From Nocardioidaceae bacterium (GTDB lineage Bacteria > Actinomycetota > Actinomycetes > Propionibacteriales > Nocardioidaceae): a stretch of 64,000 bases of DNA. Every line of letters begins with the position of its first letter. Position 1 is the stretch's first letter. The notes under the pieces were generated by a model. The model had not been told where the DNA came from. It made no database searches and was given only the letters and a program-made list of their open reading frames with translations. This document shows positions 33,676 to 43,827 of this stretch, piece after piece. The DNA lies in contig JAURVT010000049.1 in assembly GCA_030655315.1 (NCBI GenBank), positions 1 through 64,000 on the forward strand, given 5' to 3'. A program made the translations under genes and the position numbers.

Positions 33676-34053
33676 ATGGCACGCCTCATGGGTGTCGACC
33701 TGCCACGCGACAAGCGTGTGGAGATCGCACTGACCTACATCTTCGGCGTCGGCCGGACGCGCGCGCAGCAGTCGCTGCAGGCGACCGGCATCAGCCCCGA
33801 CCTCCGGGTCCACCAGCTGACCGACGACCACCTCGTCGCACTCCGCGACCACATCGACGCGAACTACCAGACCGAGGGTGACCTGCGACGCGAGGTCGCC
33901 GCCGACATCCGCCGCAAGGTCGAGATCGGCAGCTACCAGGGTCGCCGTCACCGCGCCGGCCTGCCCGTGCGCGGACAGCGCACCAAGACCAACGCGCGAA
34001 CCCGCAAGGGCCCCAAGCGCACCGTTGCCGGCAAGAAGAAGGTGGGTCGCTGA
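33676..34053 (+). CDS. rpsM: Ribosomal protein S13
   Basis: 125 residues, [20 protein letters not shown], with the C-terminal [20 protein letters not shown] block and basic tail. Overlaps rpsK by one base. Confidence 0.99.
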   Translation: MARLMGVDLPRDKRVEIALTYIFGVGRTRAQQSLQATGISPDLRVHQLTDDHLVALRDHIDANYQTEGDLRREVAADIRRKVEIGSYQGRRHRAGLPVRGQRTKTNARTRKGPKRTVAGKKKVGR

Positions 34054-34460
34054 TGCCTCCCAAGGGTCGTACACCCGCAGGCGCCAAGAAGGTGCGCCGC
34101 AAGGAGAAGAAGAACGTCGCCGCCGGCGAGGCTCACATCAAGAGCACGTTCAACAACACGATCGTGACGATCACCGACCCCACCGGTGCGGTCATCTCGT
34201 GGGCCTCGGCCGGAACCGTCGGCTTCAAGGGCTCGCGCAAGTCCACCCCGTTCGCCGCACAGATGGCCGCCGAGGCTGCCGGACGTCGGGCGATGGAGCA
34301 CGGGATGAAGAAGATCGACGTCTTCGTCAAGGGCCCGGGCTCGGGTCGCGAGACGGCGATCCGGTCCCTGGGCGCGGTCGGCCTCGAGGTCGGCACCATC
34401 CAGGACGTCACCCCCAGCCCTCACAACGGATGCCGGCCGCCCAAGCGCCGCCGCGTCTGA
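34053..34460 (+). CDS. rpsK: Ribosomal protein S11
   Basis: 135 residues; platform protein. Contains [34 protein letters not shown] and the terminal [18 protein letters not shown]. Start in a TGATG overlap. Confidence 0.99.
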   Translation: MPPKGRTPAGAKKVRRKEKKNVAAGEAHIKSTFNNTIVTITDPTGAVISWASAGTVGFKGSRKSTPFAAQMAAEAAGRRAMEHGMKKIDVFVKGPGSGRETAIRSLGAVGLEVGTIQDVTPSPHNGCRPPKRRRV

Positions 34461-34492
34461 TCGCCCACACAGTTCCGAAGGAGTAGCCAGAC

Positions 34493-35101
34493 ATGGCCCG
34501 TTACACCGGACCCCTGACCAAGAAGTCGCGTCGTCTCGGCGTGGACCTGGTCGGCGGCGACGCAGCGTTCGAGCGTCGCCCCTATCCCCCCGGCATGCAC
34601 GGTCGCGGTCGCGTCAAGGAGAGCGAGTACCGCAACCAGCTGATGGAGAAGCAGAAGGCGCGCTACACGTACGGCGTGCTCGAGAAGCAGTTCCGCAAGT
34701 ACTACGTGGAGGCCAGCCGTCGCCCCGGCAAGACCGGCGACAACCTCCTCGAGATGCTGGAGCGTCGCCTCGACAACGTGGTCTACCGCGCCGGGTTCGC
34801 CCGCACGCGTCGCCACGCCCGTCAGCTCGTCACGCACGGTCACTTCGTGGTCAACGGCCACAAGGTGAACATCCCGTCGTACCAGGTCGACCGTCACGAC
34901 ATCATCGACGTGCGCGCCAAGTCGCACGAGATGACGCCGTTCATCGTGGCGCGCGAGACCCACGGCGAGCGCATCGTCCCGGGTTGGCTCGACGCCGCCT
35001 CGGACCGCATGCGGATCCTCGTGCACGACAAGCCCGTCCGTGAGCAGATCGAGGTGCCCATCCAGGAGCAGCTCATCGTGGAGTTCTACTCCAAGATCTG
35101 A
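34493..35101 (+). CDS. rpsD: Ribosomal protein S4 (zinc-free form)
   Basis: 202 residues. The N-terminal MARYTGPLTKKSRRLGVDLV region lacks the four cysteines of zinc-binding S4, so it is the C-minus form. The S4 RNA-binding domain (LDNVVYRAGFARTRRHARQL) is intact. Two hairpins follow before rpoA. Confidence 0.98.
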   Translation: MARYTGPLTKKSRRLGVDLVGGDAAFERRPYPPGMHGRGRVKESEYRNQLMEKQKARYTYGVLEKQFRKYYVEASRRPGKTGDNLLEMLERRLDNVVYRAGFARTRRHARQLVTHGHFVVNGHKVNIPSYQVDRHDIIDVRAKSHEMTPFIVARETHGERIVPGWLDAASDRMRILVHDKPVREQIEVPIQEQLIVEFYSKI

Positions 35102-35106
35102 TCACC

Positions 35107-35124
35107 GGCCCGCCCACGCGGGCC
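35107..35124 (+). terminator. Small hairpin after rpsD
   Basis: GGCCCGC (35107-35113), loop CCAC, GCGGGCC (35118-35124), immediately after the rpsD stop, no T-tract. More likely an attenuator or mRNA-stabilising stem than a full terminator. Confidence 0.4.
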
Positions 35125-35144
35125 ACCCTCATCACCGCCTCGAA

Positions 35145-35172
35145 CCGGTCCGTCATATAGCGGTCGGACCGG
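35145..35172 (+). promoter_or_regulatory. Hairpin abutting the rpoA ribosome-binding site
   Basis: CCGGTCCG (35145-35152) pairs with CGGACCGG (35165-35172) across a 12-nt loop. The right arm supplies the first bases of the GGAAAGGA ribosome-binding site (35171-35178), so folding could limit rpoA translation. S4 is the alpha-operon repressor in E. coli, which makes a control site here plausible but unproven. Confidence 0.4.
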
Positions 35173-35184
35173 AAAGGAACGCAC

Positions 35185-36198
35185 ATGCTCATCGCCCAGC
35201 GCCCGCAGCTGTCCGAGGAAGTCGTCGACGAGTACCGCTCGCGGTTCGTCATCGAGCCCCTCGAGCCCGGTTTCGGCTACACCCTCGGCAACTCCATCCG
35301 CCGCACGCTGCTCTCGTCGATCCCCGGCGCCTCCGTGACGTCGATCAAGATCGACGGCGTGCTGCACGAGTTCTCGACCATCACCGGTGCCACCGAGGAC
35401 GTCACCGAGGTGATCCTGAACCTCAAGGATCTCGTCGTCTCCTCGGAGCACGACGAGCCCGTCGTCATGTACCTGCGCAAGCAGGGCCCCGGCGACGTGA
35501 CCGCCGCGGACATCGCGCCGCCGGCCGGTGTCGAGGTGCACAACCCCGACCTGAAGATCGCGACCCTCAACGACAAGGGCAAGCTCGAGCTCGAGCTCGT
35601 CGTCGAGCGGGGCCGCGGCTACGTGTCGGCCGTGCAGAACAAGCTGGGCGACGAGGAGATCGGGCGCATGCCCGTCGACTCGATCTACTCGCCGGTCCTC
35701 AAGGTGACCTACAAGGTCGAGGCCACCCGGGTGGAGCAGCGCACCGACTTCGACAAGCTGATCATCGACGTCGAGACCAAGCGCTCGATCAAGCCGCGCG
35801 ACGCGATCGCGTCGGCCGGGTCGACCCTGGTCGAGCTGTTCGGCCTGGCGCGCGAGCTGAACGTCGAGGCCGAGGGCATCGACATCGGCCCGTCGCCGGT
35901 CGACGAGCAGCTGGCCGCCGACCTCGCCCTCCCGGTCGAGGACCTGCAGCTGACCGTGCGTTCGTACAACTGCCTGAAGCGTGAGGGCATCCACACCGTG
36001 GGCGAGCTCATCTCGCGCAGCGAGCAGGACCTGCTCGACATCCGGAACTTCGGTTCCAAGTCCATCGACGAGGTCAAGGCGAAGCTCGTCGAGATGGGCC
36101 TGTCGCTCAAGGACAGCCCGGCCGGCTTCGACCCGACCGCCGTCCTCGGTGACTACAGCGACGACGACGAGTCCTTCGCCGAGGACGAGCAGTACTGA
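35185..36198 (+). CDS. rpoA: DNA-directed RNA polymerase alpha subunit
   Basis: 337 residues. N-terminal assembly domain ([25 protein letters not shown]) to about residue 230; a linker; and C-terminal DNA/activator-binding domain with [20 protein letters not shown] and [14 protein letters not shown]. The tail is acidic, ending [13 protein letters not shown], common in actinobacteria. Confidence 0.99.
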   Translation: MLIAQRPQLSEEVVDEYRSRFVIEPLEPGFGYTLGNSIRRTLLSSIPGASVTSIKIDGVLHEFSTITGATEDVTEVILNLKDLVVSSEHDEPVVMYLRKQGPGDVTAADIAPPAGVEVHNPDLKIATLNDKGKLELELVVERGRGYVSAVQNKLGDEEIGRMPVDSIYSPVLKVTYKVEATRVEQRTDFDKLIIDVETKRSIKPRDAIASAGSTLVELFGLARELNVEAEGIDIGPSPVDEQLAADLALPVEDLQLTVRSYNCLKREGIHTVGELISRSEQDLLDIRNFGSKSIDEVKAKLVEMGLSLKDSPAGFDPTAVLGDYSDDDESFAEDEQY

Positions 36199-36238
36199 GG
36201 CCTGCTAGGCCCGGACGACCACACAGGAGACTGACGAC

Positions 36239-36928
36239 ATGCCCACCCCCACGAAGGGTCCCCGCCTCGGCGGCAGCCCGGCTCACCAGCGCTTGATCCT
36301 GGCGAACCTGGCGACGAGCCTGTTCGAGCACGGCCAGATCACCACCACCGAGGCCAAGGCCCGGCGGCTGCGCCCGTACGCCGAGCACCTCATCACCAAG
36401 GCCAAGGTCGACACCGTCGCCAACCGCCGCCTCGTCGTGAAGGTCATCCGTGACAAGAGCGTGCTCCACACGCTCTTCACGGAGATCGGCCCGACCATGG
36501 CGACGCGCCCCGGCGGCTACACCCGGATCACCAAGCTCGGCCCCCGCAAGGGCGACAACGCGCCGATGGCCGTGATCCAGATCGTCGAGTCCAAGGACTT
36601 CTCGGTCACCACCGGCACGACGACCCGGACGACGACGGCCCCCGCGGCCGCCAGCGTCGAGGTCGCCGACGACGCGGCCGACGAGGCCGTCGACAGCGCC
36701 GCCACCGCCGAGGACGTGCAGGCCGAGACGTCCGACGCCGAGGTCGCCGAGGAGACCGCGGCCGCCGAGGAGGCGGCCGAGGACGCCGTCGACGCGGCGG
36801 ACGAGGCCGAGAAGGCCGACGACGCCGCCACGGCCGAGGCTGCTGCTGACGAGGCCGTCGACAAGGCCGCCGAGGCCGAGCAGGCCGCCGAGAACGCCGA
36901 GGCCGCCGCGGACGACACCAAGTCCTGA
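36239..36928 (+). CDS. rplQ: Ribosomal protein L17 with long acidic tail
   Basis: 229 residues, nearly twice the 120 or so of typical L17. Residues 1-120 are canonical ([20 protein letters not shown] ... [20 protein letters not shown]). From about residue 135 to the end the protein is almost only Ala, Glu, Asp and a few Thr/Val, with a heptad-like spacing that suggests a helix or disordered acidic arm of about 95 residues. No gene boundary was missed: the frame is continuous and ends before a good terminator. The usual downstream neighbour truA is absent. Confidence 0.96.
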   Translation: MPTPTKGPRLGGSPAHQRLILANLATSLFEHGQITTTEAKARRLRPYAEHLITKAKVDTVANRRLVVKVIRDKSVLHTLFTEIGPTMATRPGGYTRITKLGPRKGDNAPMAVIQIVESKDFSVTTGTTTRTTTAPAAASVEVADDAADEAVDSAATAEDVQAETSDAEVAEETAAAEEAAEDAVDAADEAEKADDAATAEAAADEAVDKAAEAEQAAENAEAAADDTKS

Positions 36929-36948
36929 GCGCCTCCCGCACCACGCGC

Positions 36949-36981
36949 ACGGCCCCGTACCCCTCCCGGGTGCGGGGCCGT
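36949..36981 (+). terminator. Terminator after rplQ
   Basis: ACGGCCCCGTACCC (36949-36962) pairs with GGGTGCGGGGCCGT (36968-36981), one mismatch, 5-nt loop. It closes the infA-rplQ group. Confidence 0.8.
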
Positions 36982-37042
36982 CGTGCGTCCCGGGGCGGAC
37001 GACGACGTCGAAACCGGGGTGCGGGACGTCGGGGGCGGCCCG

Positions 37043-37048
37043 TAGCCT
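37043..37048 (+). promoter_or_regulatory. -10 box of leaderless GNAT gene
   Basis: TAGCCT ends seven bases before the GTG start, and there is no ribosome-binding site; no clear -35. Confidence 0.4.
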
Positions 37049-37055
37049 CGCGGTC

Positions 37056-38075
37056 GTGACCGACCACCCGACCGCGCCGCCCCTGCCCGTCGCCGACGGA
37101 CTCCTCTGGCGGGCCTGGACCGGCGACGACGCCGAGCGCTGCCAGGGTCTCCTCGAGCGCGTCTGGGACCACGACGGTCACGAGGAGCGTCCCGCGCTCG
37201 ACGAGCTGCTGCGTGCCGTCGCGCACCTGGACCTGGCCCGCGACACCCTGCTCGGCGAGGACGACGGCGGCGAGGTGCGTGCCGTGGTCCGCGTCGCCTA
37301 CCGCGAGGGCGACGCCGACCTGGTCAAGGTCACCGTCCGGGGTGCCGTCGACCCCGACCGGCGTCGCAGGGGCATCGGTCGAGCCCTGCTGGCGTGGGGC
37401 TTCGCGCGCGCGGACGAGGTGGCCGGTCGCCTCGCGGAGGGCCGGCGCGAGCTGCCCGTGTCGGTGGGGTTCTGCACCGAGGACCACGTCGCCCCCGAGG
37501 TCGCGCTGGCACGCGCGTCGGGCCTGGAGCCGACGCGGTGGTTCACGGGCATGCGTCGTGACGTCGGCGCGGCCGACCTCGACACCGTGGTGGAGGTGCC
37601 CGACGGCCTGCGGCTGGTGCGTGCCGACCAGGAGGACGTCACGGAGCGTCTGCGGCTCGCGCACAACGAGGCGTTCCGCGACCACTGGGGCTCGGTGGAG
37701 TACTCCGCGGATGACTGGCGTCGCGAGCTCGAGGGCGGCGCGGAGTACCGGCCGGCCCTGAGCGCGGCCGTGCTCGATACCACCGCTCCGGGCGAGCCGG
37801 CCGTGGCGTACCTGATCGGCTCGGAGTACGAGCAGGACTGGGCGCACCGGGGCTCGAGCGAGCTGTACGTCGACGTCCTCGGCACGGTGCGGTCCGCTCG
37901 CGGACGGGGGCTCGCCCGCCTGCTGCTGGCGTGGTCCGCGCGGCGTGCCGCCGAGGTCGGCCACGCCCACGTCGGGCTCGACGTCGACACCGAGAACCCG
38001 AGCGGTGCCTACGCGCTGTACGAGGCGCTGGGCTTCGTCCGCACCCACGGCGAGACCCGCTGGGAGCGCGCATGA
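37056..38075 (+). CDS. Two-domain GNAT acetyltransferase (paralogue 1)
   Basis: 339 residues with two GNAT folds in tandem. The acetyl-CoA-binding motif occurs in both: DPDRRRRGIGRALLAW near residue 105 and SARGRGLARLLLAW near 285. The layout recalls mycothiol synthase MshD and other double-GNAT proteins in which only one domain is catalytic. A YxxxGF-type end (LYEALGFVRT) suggests the C-terminal domain is active. The substrate is unknown. The GTG start is placed at the predicted transcription start. It overlaps the next gene, a paralogue, by four bases (ATGA). Confidence 0.8.
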   Translation: MTDHPTAPPLPVADGLLWRAWTGDDAERCQGLLERVWDHDGHEERPALDELLRAVAHLDLARDTLLGEDDGGEVRAVVRVAYREGDADLVKVTVRGAVDPDRRRRGIGRALLAWGFARADEVAGRLAEGRRELPVSVGFCTEDHVAPEVALARASGLEPTRWFTGMRRDVGAADLDTVVEVPDGLRLVRADQEDVTERLRLAHNEAFRDHWGSVEYSADDWRRELEGGAEYRPALSAAVLDTTAPGEPAVAYLIGSEYEQDWAHRGSSELYVDVLGTVRSARGRGLARLLLAWSARRAAEVGHAHVGLDVDTENPSGAYALYEALGFVRTHGETRWERA

Positions 38076-39070
38076 CCACCCCCGAGACCGAGGGCCTCAC
38101 CTGGCGCCCGCTCGCGTCGTCCGACCTCGACCCCTGGTGGGCGCTGGAGCAGCGGGCCCAGGAGGTCGACCGGCCGCAGCACGCCCTCACGCGCTCGGCG
38201 CTGGACGGGTGGCTGAGGTCCCACGAGCACGACCTCGCCACCGACGCCGTCGTCGGCCTCGACGACGGCGGCACGCCGCGCGCGGTGGGGCGGGTCTCGC
38301 TGCCGGCCGACGTCGGCGACGAGATCCGGGTGACGCTGCCCGGCCAGGTCGACCCGGCGTGGCGCGGACGAGGCGTCGGACGCGCGGTGCTCGCGTGGCA
38401 GGTCGAGCGGGCCGCGGCCAAGGCCGAGGAGGCGCGGGAGACGCAGGACGGCGCCGGGGACCTGCCCGCCGAGGCGGGCACCTTCGCCTGGGACGCCCGC
38501 GACGACGTCCGACGGCTCCTCCGCCGGGCCGGCCTCACCGAGGGGCGGTCCTTCTCCGCGATGAGCCGCGACCTGCGGCGCGCGCCGGCACGGGCGACCA
38601 CGCTGCCGCCCGGCCTGCACGAGGTGGACCTCGGCACGGACGCCGTCGTCGACGCCGTGCGGCTCGCGCACAACGACGCCTTCCGCGATCACTGGGGCTA
38701 CTACCCCGAGACCCCCGACAGCTGGGCGTCCGAGACCACCGGCAACGAGACCTTCCGGCCCGCGCGGAGCCGGGCGGTCGTCGACGTCGACGGCGTCGTG
38801 GCCGCCTACACGGTGCACAGCGAGCTGGTCGAGCCGACGGGGGAGACCGTGGGGCACACCGAGCTGCTCGGCACCGCGCGGGCGTGGCGCGGACGCGGGC
38901 TCGCGTCGTTCCTGCTCGAGCGGACGGCGGGGCTCGTCGCCGGGGCGGGCCTTCGGCGGACGACGCTCGGCGTCGACGCCGCGAGCCCCACCGGCGCCGA
39001 CCGCCTCTACGTCGCGCACGGCTACGAGCGGGTGGGCGGCAGCACCTACTGGCGGCTGCCGCTGCCGTGA
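38072..39070 (+). CDS. Two-domain GNAT acetyltransferase (paralogue 2)
   Basis: 332 residues, same two-GNAT architecture as the upstream gene, with shared blocks such as RLAHNxAFRDHWG. Acetyl-CoA motifs: DPAWRGRGVGRAVLAW and RAWRGRGLASFLLE; the C-terminus has LYVAHGYERVGG. The two genes arose by tandem duplication of an already fused protein and are translationally coupled. The start and end are well fixed: ATGA overlap at the front, and a stop that lies within a palindromic terminator shared with the convergent VOC gene. Confidence 0.8.
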   Translation: MTTPETEGLTWRPLASSDLDPWWALEQRAQEVDRPQHALTRSALDGWLRSHEHDLATDAVVGLDDGGTPRAVGRVSLPADVGDEIRVTLPGQVDPAWRGRGVGRAVLAWQVERAAAKAEEARETQDGAGDLPAEAGTFAWDARDDVRRLLRRAGLTEGRSFSAMSRDLRRAPARATTLPPGLHEVDLGTDAVVDAVRLAHNDAFRDHWGYYPETPDSWASETTGNETFRPARSRAVVDVDGVVAAYTVHSELVEPTGETVGHTELLGTARAWRGRGLASFLLERTAGLVAGAGLRRTTLGVDAASPTGADRLYVAHGYERVGGSTYWRLPLP

Positions 39071-39085
39071 CTCACGGCAGCGGCA
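39057..39085. terminator. Bidirectional terminator overlapping two stop codons
   Basis: TGCCGCTGCCGTGA (39057-39070) is the exact reverse complement of TCACGGCAGCGGCA (39072-39085), with one central base. The plus-strand TGA and the minus-strand TGA both lie in the palindrome, so one hairpin can end both convergent transcripts. Confidence 0.7.
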
Positions 39086-39479
39086 TCGCGGCGGTGTCCA
39101 TCCAGACCAGCTCGACCTGGTGGCCGTCGAGGTCGAAGAAGCTGCGCCCGTACATGAAGCCGTGGTCCTGCGGCGGGTTGGCGGTGCTGGCGCCCGTCTG
39201 CATGGCCCGCTCGGCGAGGTCGTCCACCTCACCGCGGCTCTCGGCCGACAGCGCGACCGTCACCGAGGTGGTCTTGCGGGGCTCCCCGACGGGCTTGGGC
39301 GTGAAGGTGGCGAAGTAGTCGCGCTCCAGCAGGATCAGGGTGATCGAGTCCGAGACCACGATGCTGACGGCCTGGTCGGTGGAGAACTGCTCGTTGCGGC
39401 CGAAGCCGAGGCCCTCGTAGAACGCGGCGGACGCGGGGACGTCGGCGACGGGCAGGTTGACGAAGATCTGGCGGGACAT
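39072..39479 (-). CDS. VOC-family (glyoxalase/bleomycin-resistance fold) protein 1
   Basis: 135 residues, start after GGAGGAA. The fold is shown by FVNLPVADVPASAAFYEGLGF at the N-terminus and DGHQVELVW at the C-terminus, one VOC module of the extradiol/glyoxalase superfamily. Small proteins like this are often linked to ECF sigma factors of the SigG/SigJ kind; a sigma factor gene lies divergently, two genes away. The function is unknown. The gene just upstream on the same strand is a paralogue. Confidence 0.8.
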   Translation of the reverse strand: MSRQIFVNLPVADVPASAAFYEGLGFGRNEQFSTDQAVSIVVSDSITLILLERDYFATFTPKPVGEPRKTTSVTVALSAESRGEVDDLAERAMQTGASTANPPQDHGFMYGRSFFDLDGHQVELVWMDTAAMPLP

Positions 39480-39503
39480 GGGTTCCTCCGGTGGTGGTGG
39501 GGG

Positions 39504-39902
39504 TCAGGCCGCGGCGAGGTCCATGTGCAGGACCTCCCAGACGTGGCCGTCGGGGTCGGTGAAGCTGTGGCCGTACATCGGGCCCTGCTCCATCAGGTCC
39601 TTCCACGGCTTGCCGCCGTGGGCGAGTGCGCGGTGGTGCAGGTCGTCGACCTCCTGGCGGCTCTGCGTCGACAGGCAGTTGATGGAGGTGGTGGCGGTGG
39701 ACGCGTCACCGACGGCGCCGACGACGAAGTCGGCGAACCGGGCACGCGTGAGCAGCATGACGCAGATCGTGTCCGAGACCACCACGCACGAGCAGTCGGC
39801 GTCGCTGAAGGCGGCGTTCAGGTCGAACCCGAGCCCGGTGTAGAAGTCGGTGGCGACGGCGAGGTCGCTCACGGGCAGGTTGACGAAGATCATGCGGTTC
39901 AT
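39504..39902 (-). CDS. VOC-family protein 2
   Basis: 132 residues, start after GTGAGGA. FVNLPVSDLAVATDFYTGLGF near the start and MYGHSFTDPDGHVWEVLHMD near the end parallel VOC protein 1, pointing to duplication. It is the first gene of a two-gene unit divergent from the ECF sigma factor, and the pair may be its regulon. Ligand and reaction are unknown. Confidence 0.8.
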   Translation of the reverse strand: MNRMIFVNLPVSDLAVATDFYTGLGFDLNAAFSDADCSCVVVSDTICVMLLTRARFADFVVGAVGDASTATTSINCLSTQSRQEVDDLHHRALAHGGKPWKDLMEQGPMYGHSFTDPDGHVWEVLHMDLAAA

Positions 39903-40010
39903 CTCGGGTCCTCACAGCGGCACGGGTGACGAGGTGGTCGAGAGGTCTGACCGGCGGTCCGGGGAGAACTCATCGGGTCGCGGGTCTACTCATCGGTCCG
40001 CTCCTGGCAC

Positions 40011-40016
40011 TACCTT
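40011..40016 (+). promoter_or_regulatory. -10 box of the ECF sigma factor gene (leaderless)
   Basis: TACCTT is followed seven bases later by the ATG start codon; there is no ribosome-binding site. Confidence 0.4.
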
Positions 40017-40023
40017 CGGGGCC

Positions 40024-41031
40024 ATGACCACGATCGACGTCGACCGGTCCTTCGCCGAGCTCACCGAGCCGCTGCGGGGCGAGATCACCGCGCACTGCTA
40101 CCGGATGCTCGGGTCGGTCCACGACGCCGAGGACCTGGTCCAGGAGACCTACCTGCGCGCGTGGCGGGCGTTCCACGGGTTCGAGGGCCGGTCCTCGGTG
40201 CGCACCTGGCTGCACCGGATCGCCACCAACGCGTGCCTCAACGCGCTGGAGAGCCGTCAGCGTCGCCCGCTGCCCACCGGGCTCGGCCAGCCCGCGTCCG
40301 ACCCGTCCGGCGCGCTGCGCACCCGCGAGGAGGTGCCCTGGCTCGAGCCGCTGCCCGACGACCTCGTCTGGGGCCGGCCCGACGCCGAGCCGGGGGAGCA
40401 GACGGTGTCGCGCGAGAGCGTCAGGATCGCCCTCGTCGCCGCGCTGCAGCACCTCACGCCGCAGCAGCGCGCCGTCGTGGTGCTCCGCGACGTGCTGGCC
40501 TGGCAGGCCAAGGAGGTCGCTGAGACGCTCGACATGACGGTCGCGGGCGTCAACAGCACCCTGCAGCGCGCCCGGGTCCAGCTCGCCAAGCTCGAGGGCG
40601 GCCTGGAGCGGCCCGCCCCGGTGCTCGACGACGCCCGCTCGCGCCGGATGCTCGCGGCCTACGTCGCCGCGTTCGAGGAGTACGACGTGCCGCGCATCGT
40701 CTCGCTGCTGGCCGAGGACGCGGTGTGGGAGATGCCGCCGTTCGACGGCTGGTACCGCGGCGCGGAGGCGATCGGCACCCTCATCTCGACCAACTGCCCG
40801 GCCGACGCGCCCGGCGACCAGGTGCTCGTGCCGGTGTCGGGCAACGGCCAGCCGTGCTTCGGCCTCTACATGCGGGGCGAGGACGGCGTCCACCGCGCCT
40901 TCCAGATCCAGCAGCTGACGGTGGGCGAGCACGGCGTGGAGCACGTCGTCGCCTACTTCGACCTCTCGCTGTTCGCGCGGTTCGGCCTGCCGGAGACGCT
41001 GCCCGCCGACCGGGTGCCGCGCACCGCCTGA
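40024..41031 (+). CDS. ECF RNA polymerase sigma factor with C-terminal SnoaL-like domain (SigG/SigJ type)
   Basis: 335 residues. Region 2: EITAHCYRMLGSVHDAEDLV then QETYLRAWRAF; region 4: LTPQQRAVVVLRDVLAWQAK with the helix-turn-helix DMTVAGVNSTLQRAR. The C-terminal 130 residues (from about 205) form a SnoaL/NTF2-like module (YVAAFEEYDVPRIVSLLAED, DGWYRGAEAI). In this ECF class that domain replaces a separate anti-sigma factor and modulates activity. No anti-sigma gene is adjacent. Divergent VOC genes are the likely targets (inference). Confidence 0.85.
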   Translation: MTTIDVDRSFAELTEPLRGEITAHCYRMLGSVHDAEDLVQETYLRAWRAFHGFEGRSSVRTWLHRIATNACLNALESRQRRPLPTGLGQPASDPSGALRTREEVPWLEPLPDDLVWGRPDAEPGEQTVSRESVRIALVAALQHLTPQQRAVVVLRDVLAWQAKEVAETLDMTVAGVNSTLQRARVQLAKLEGGLERPAPVLDDARSRRMLAAYVAAFEEYDVPRIVSLLAEDAVWEMPPFDGWYRGAEAIGTLISTNCPADAPGDQVLVPVSGNGQPCFGLYMRGEDGVHRAFQIQQLTVGEHGVEHVVAYFDLSLFARFGLPETLPADRVPRTA

Positions 41032-42876
<1,845 letters not shown>

Positions 42877-42907
42877 GTCCCTGACCACCTGCCTCACCTG
42901 CACCACC

Positions 42908-42948
42908 ACGCACGGCGTCCCGGCCTCGGCCGGGGCGCCGTTCGTGCG
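42908..42948 (+). terminator. groL terminator
   Basis: Long GC-rich inverted repeat: ACGCACGGCGTCCCGGCC pairs with GGCCGGGGCGCCGTTCGTGC (small mismatches), tight loop, about 30 nt after the groL stop. Confidence 0.7.
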
Positions 42949-42974
42949 TCCGCGGCCGTCCCAACCCCCACCCA

Positions 42975-43045
42975 GAGTCGCCGAGATACGGGTTCTGCAC
43001 CACGAATCGTCCCGCCGTGGTGCAGAAGCCGTATCTCGACGACTC
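42975..43045. repeat. Intergenic hairpin repeat, family R3
   Basis: 29-base arms: left 42975-43003 contains CGAGATACGG then TTCTGCACCAC; right 43017-43045 is its reverse complement with two mismatches. Loop of 13 nt (43004-43016). It comes after the groL terminator and before the next gene, so it is not needed for groL termination. Long, nearly perfect, and resembling R2 and R4 in design. Confidence 0.8.
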
Positions 43046-43075
43046 GGTGGGGCGGTCGGTGGCCCTCGCGGCTTC

Positions 43076-43081
43076 TATCGT
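43076..43081 (+). promoter_or_regulatory. -10 box of leaderless membrane-protein gene
   Basis: TATCGT, followed seven bases later by GTG. A G-run (GGGGGG) lies between them and might also act as a poor ribosome-binding site. Confidence 0.35.
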
Positions 43082-43088
43082 GGGGGGT

Positions 43089-43808
43089 GTGACGACGTCG
43101 TCCGGCCGCCGGTCCTCCCTCCTGCCGACCCCGCTGGGACTGACCGCCGTGGCGCTGCTCGCGGTGTCGGTGGTGCTCTACCTGGGCGTGCCGGCCCTGC
43201 TCGGCACGGAGGACTCCGAGTGGTGGACGCTCGACGGGGGCGTGCTCGGGCGTGTCGACCTCGACGAGGTGGGGCTGGACGATCCCGACGTCCCGGGCGT
43301 CGCCCATGCCTTCGTGGAGGCCACCGCCGGTGGGGTGCTCCTGACGGCCTGGTTGGTCGCCGCGGTGGCCGGTGCCCGTCGGGCCTGGGCGCGCCTGGCC
43401 GCCGGCGCCCTGCTCGCGGTCGTCGCCGTGGGCTGGTTGGTGTCGCTGGGCGAGATCTACCCGCGCACCGGCCCGGGCGGCTACTCGACCTCGTCCGCCT
43501 ACTGGGTCGTCGCGCTGGCGACCGCGACGGCCACCTGGCTGCTGATGCTCGCCCTCGCGATGGTGCTCGACCGCGCGCCGGCGTCCCGCCCGATCGCGTG
43601 CGCCCTGCTGCTCGCCGCCTACGCGGTGCTGTCGGCCGTCGCGGTGGTGGCGATGCTTGCCGCGGTGCCGGGCCTCGGCGTCACGGTCGTCCCGGTCGTC
43701 GGCGTCGCCGCGCTGCTCCTGGCTGCGGTGTCCAGCGCGCTGTGGTCGCTGCGTCCGTCCCCGCTCCCGTCAGAGCCGTCGGCGGCTCGGCGGCCGACGG
43801 GACGCTGA
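43089..43808 (+). CDS. Integral membrane protein of unknown function
   Basis: 239 residues from the GTG at the predicted transcription start. Six hydrophobic segments: TM1 near residues 15-38, then an outer loop rich in Asp/Glu and Trp (DSEWWTLDGGVLGRVDLDEV), TM2 and TM3 about 75-125, TM4 about 140-165, TM5 about 170-195, TM6 about 198-220. No conserved motif is recognised. It is convergent with the kinase gene and appears monocistronic. Confidence 0.6.
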   Translation: MTTSSGRRSSLLPTPLGLTAVALLAVSVVLYLGVPALLGTEDSEWWTLDGGVLGRVDLDEVGLDDPDVPGVAHAFVEATAGGVLLTAWLVAAVAGARRAWARLAAGALLAVVAVGWLVSLGEIYPRTGPGGYSTSSAYWVVALATATATWLLMLALAMVLDRAPASRPIACALLLAAYAVLSAVAVVAMLAAVPGLGVTVVPVVGVAALLLAAVSSALWSLRPSPLPSEPSAARRPTGR

Positions 43809-43827
43809 GGCACCGAGGACGCTCGGG

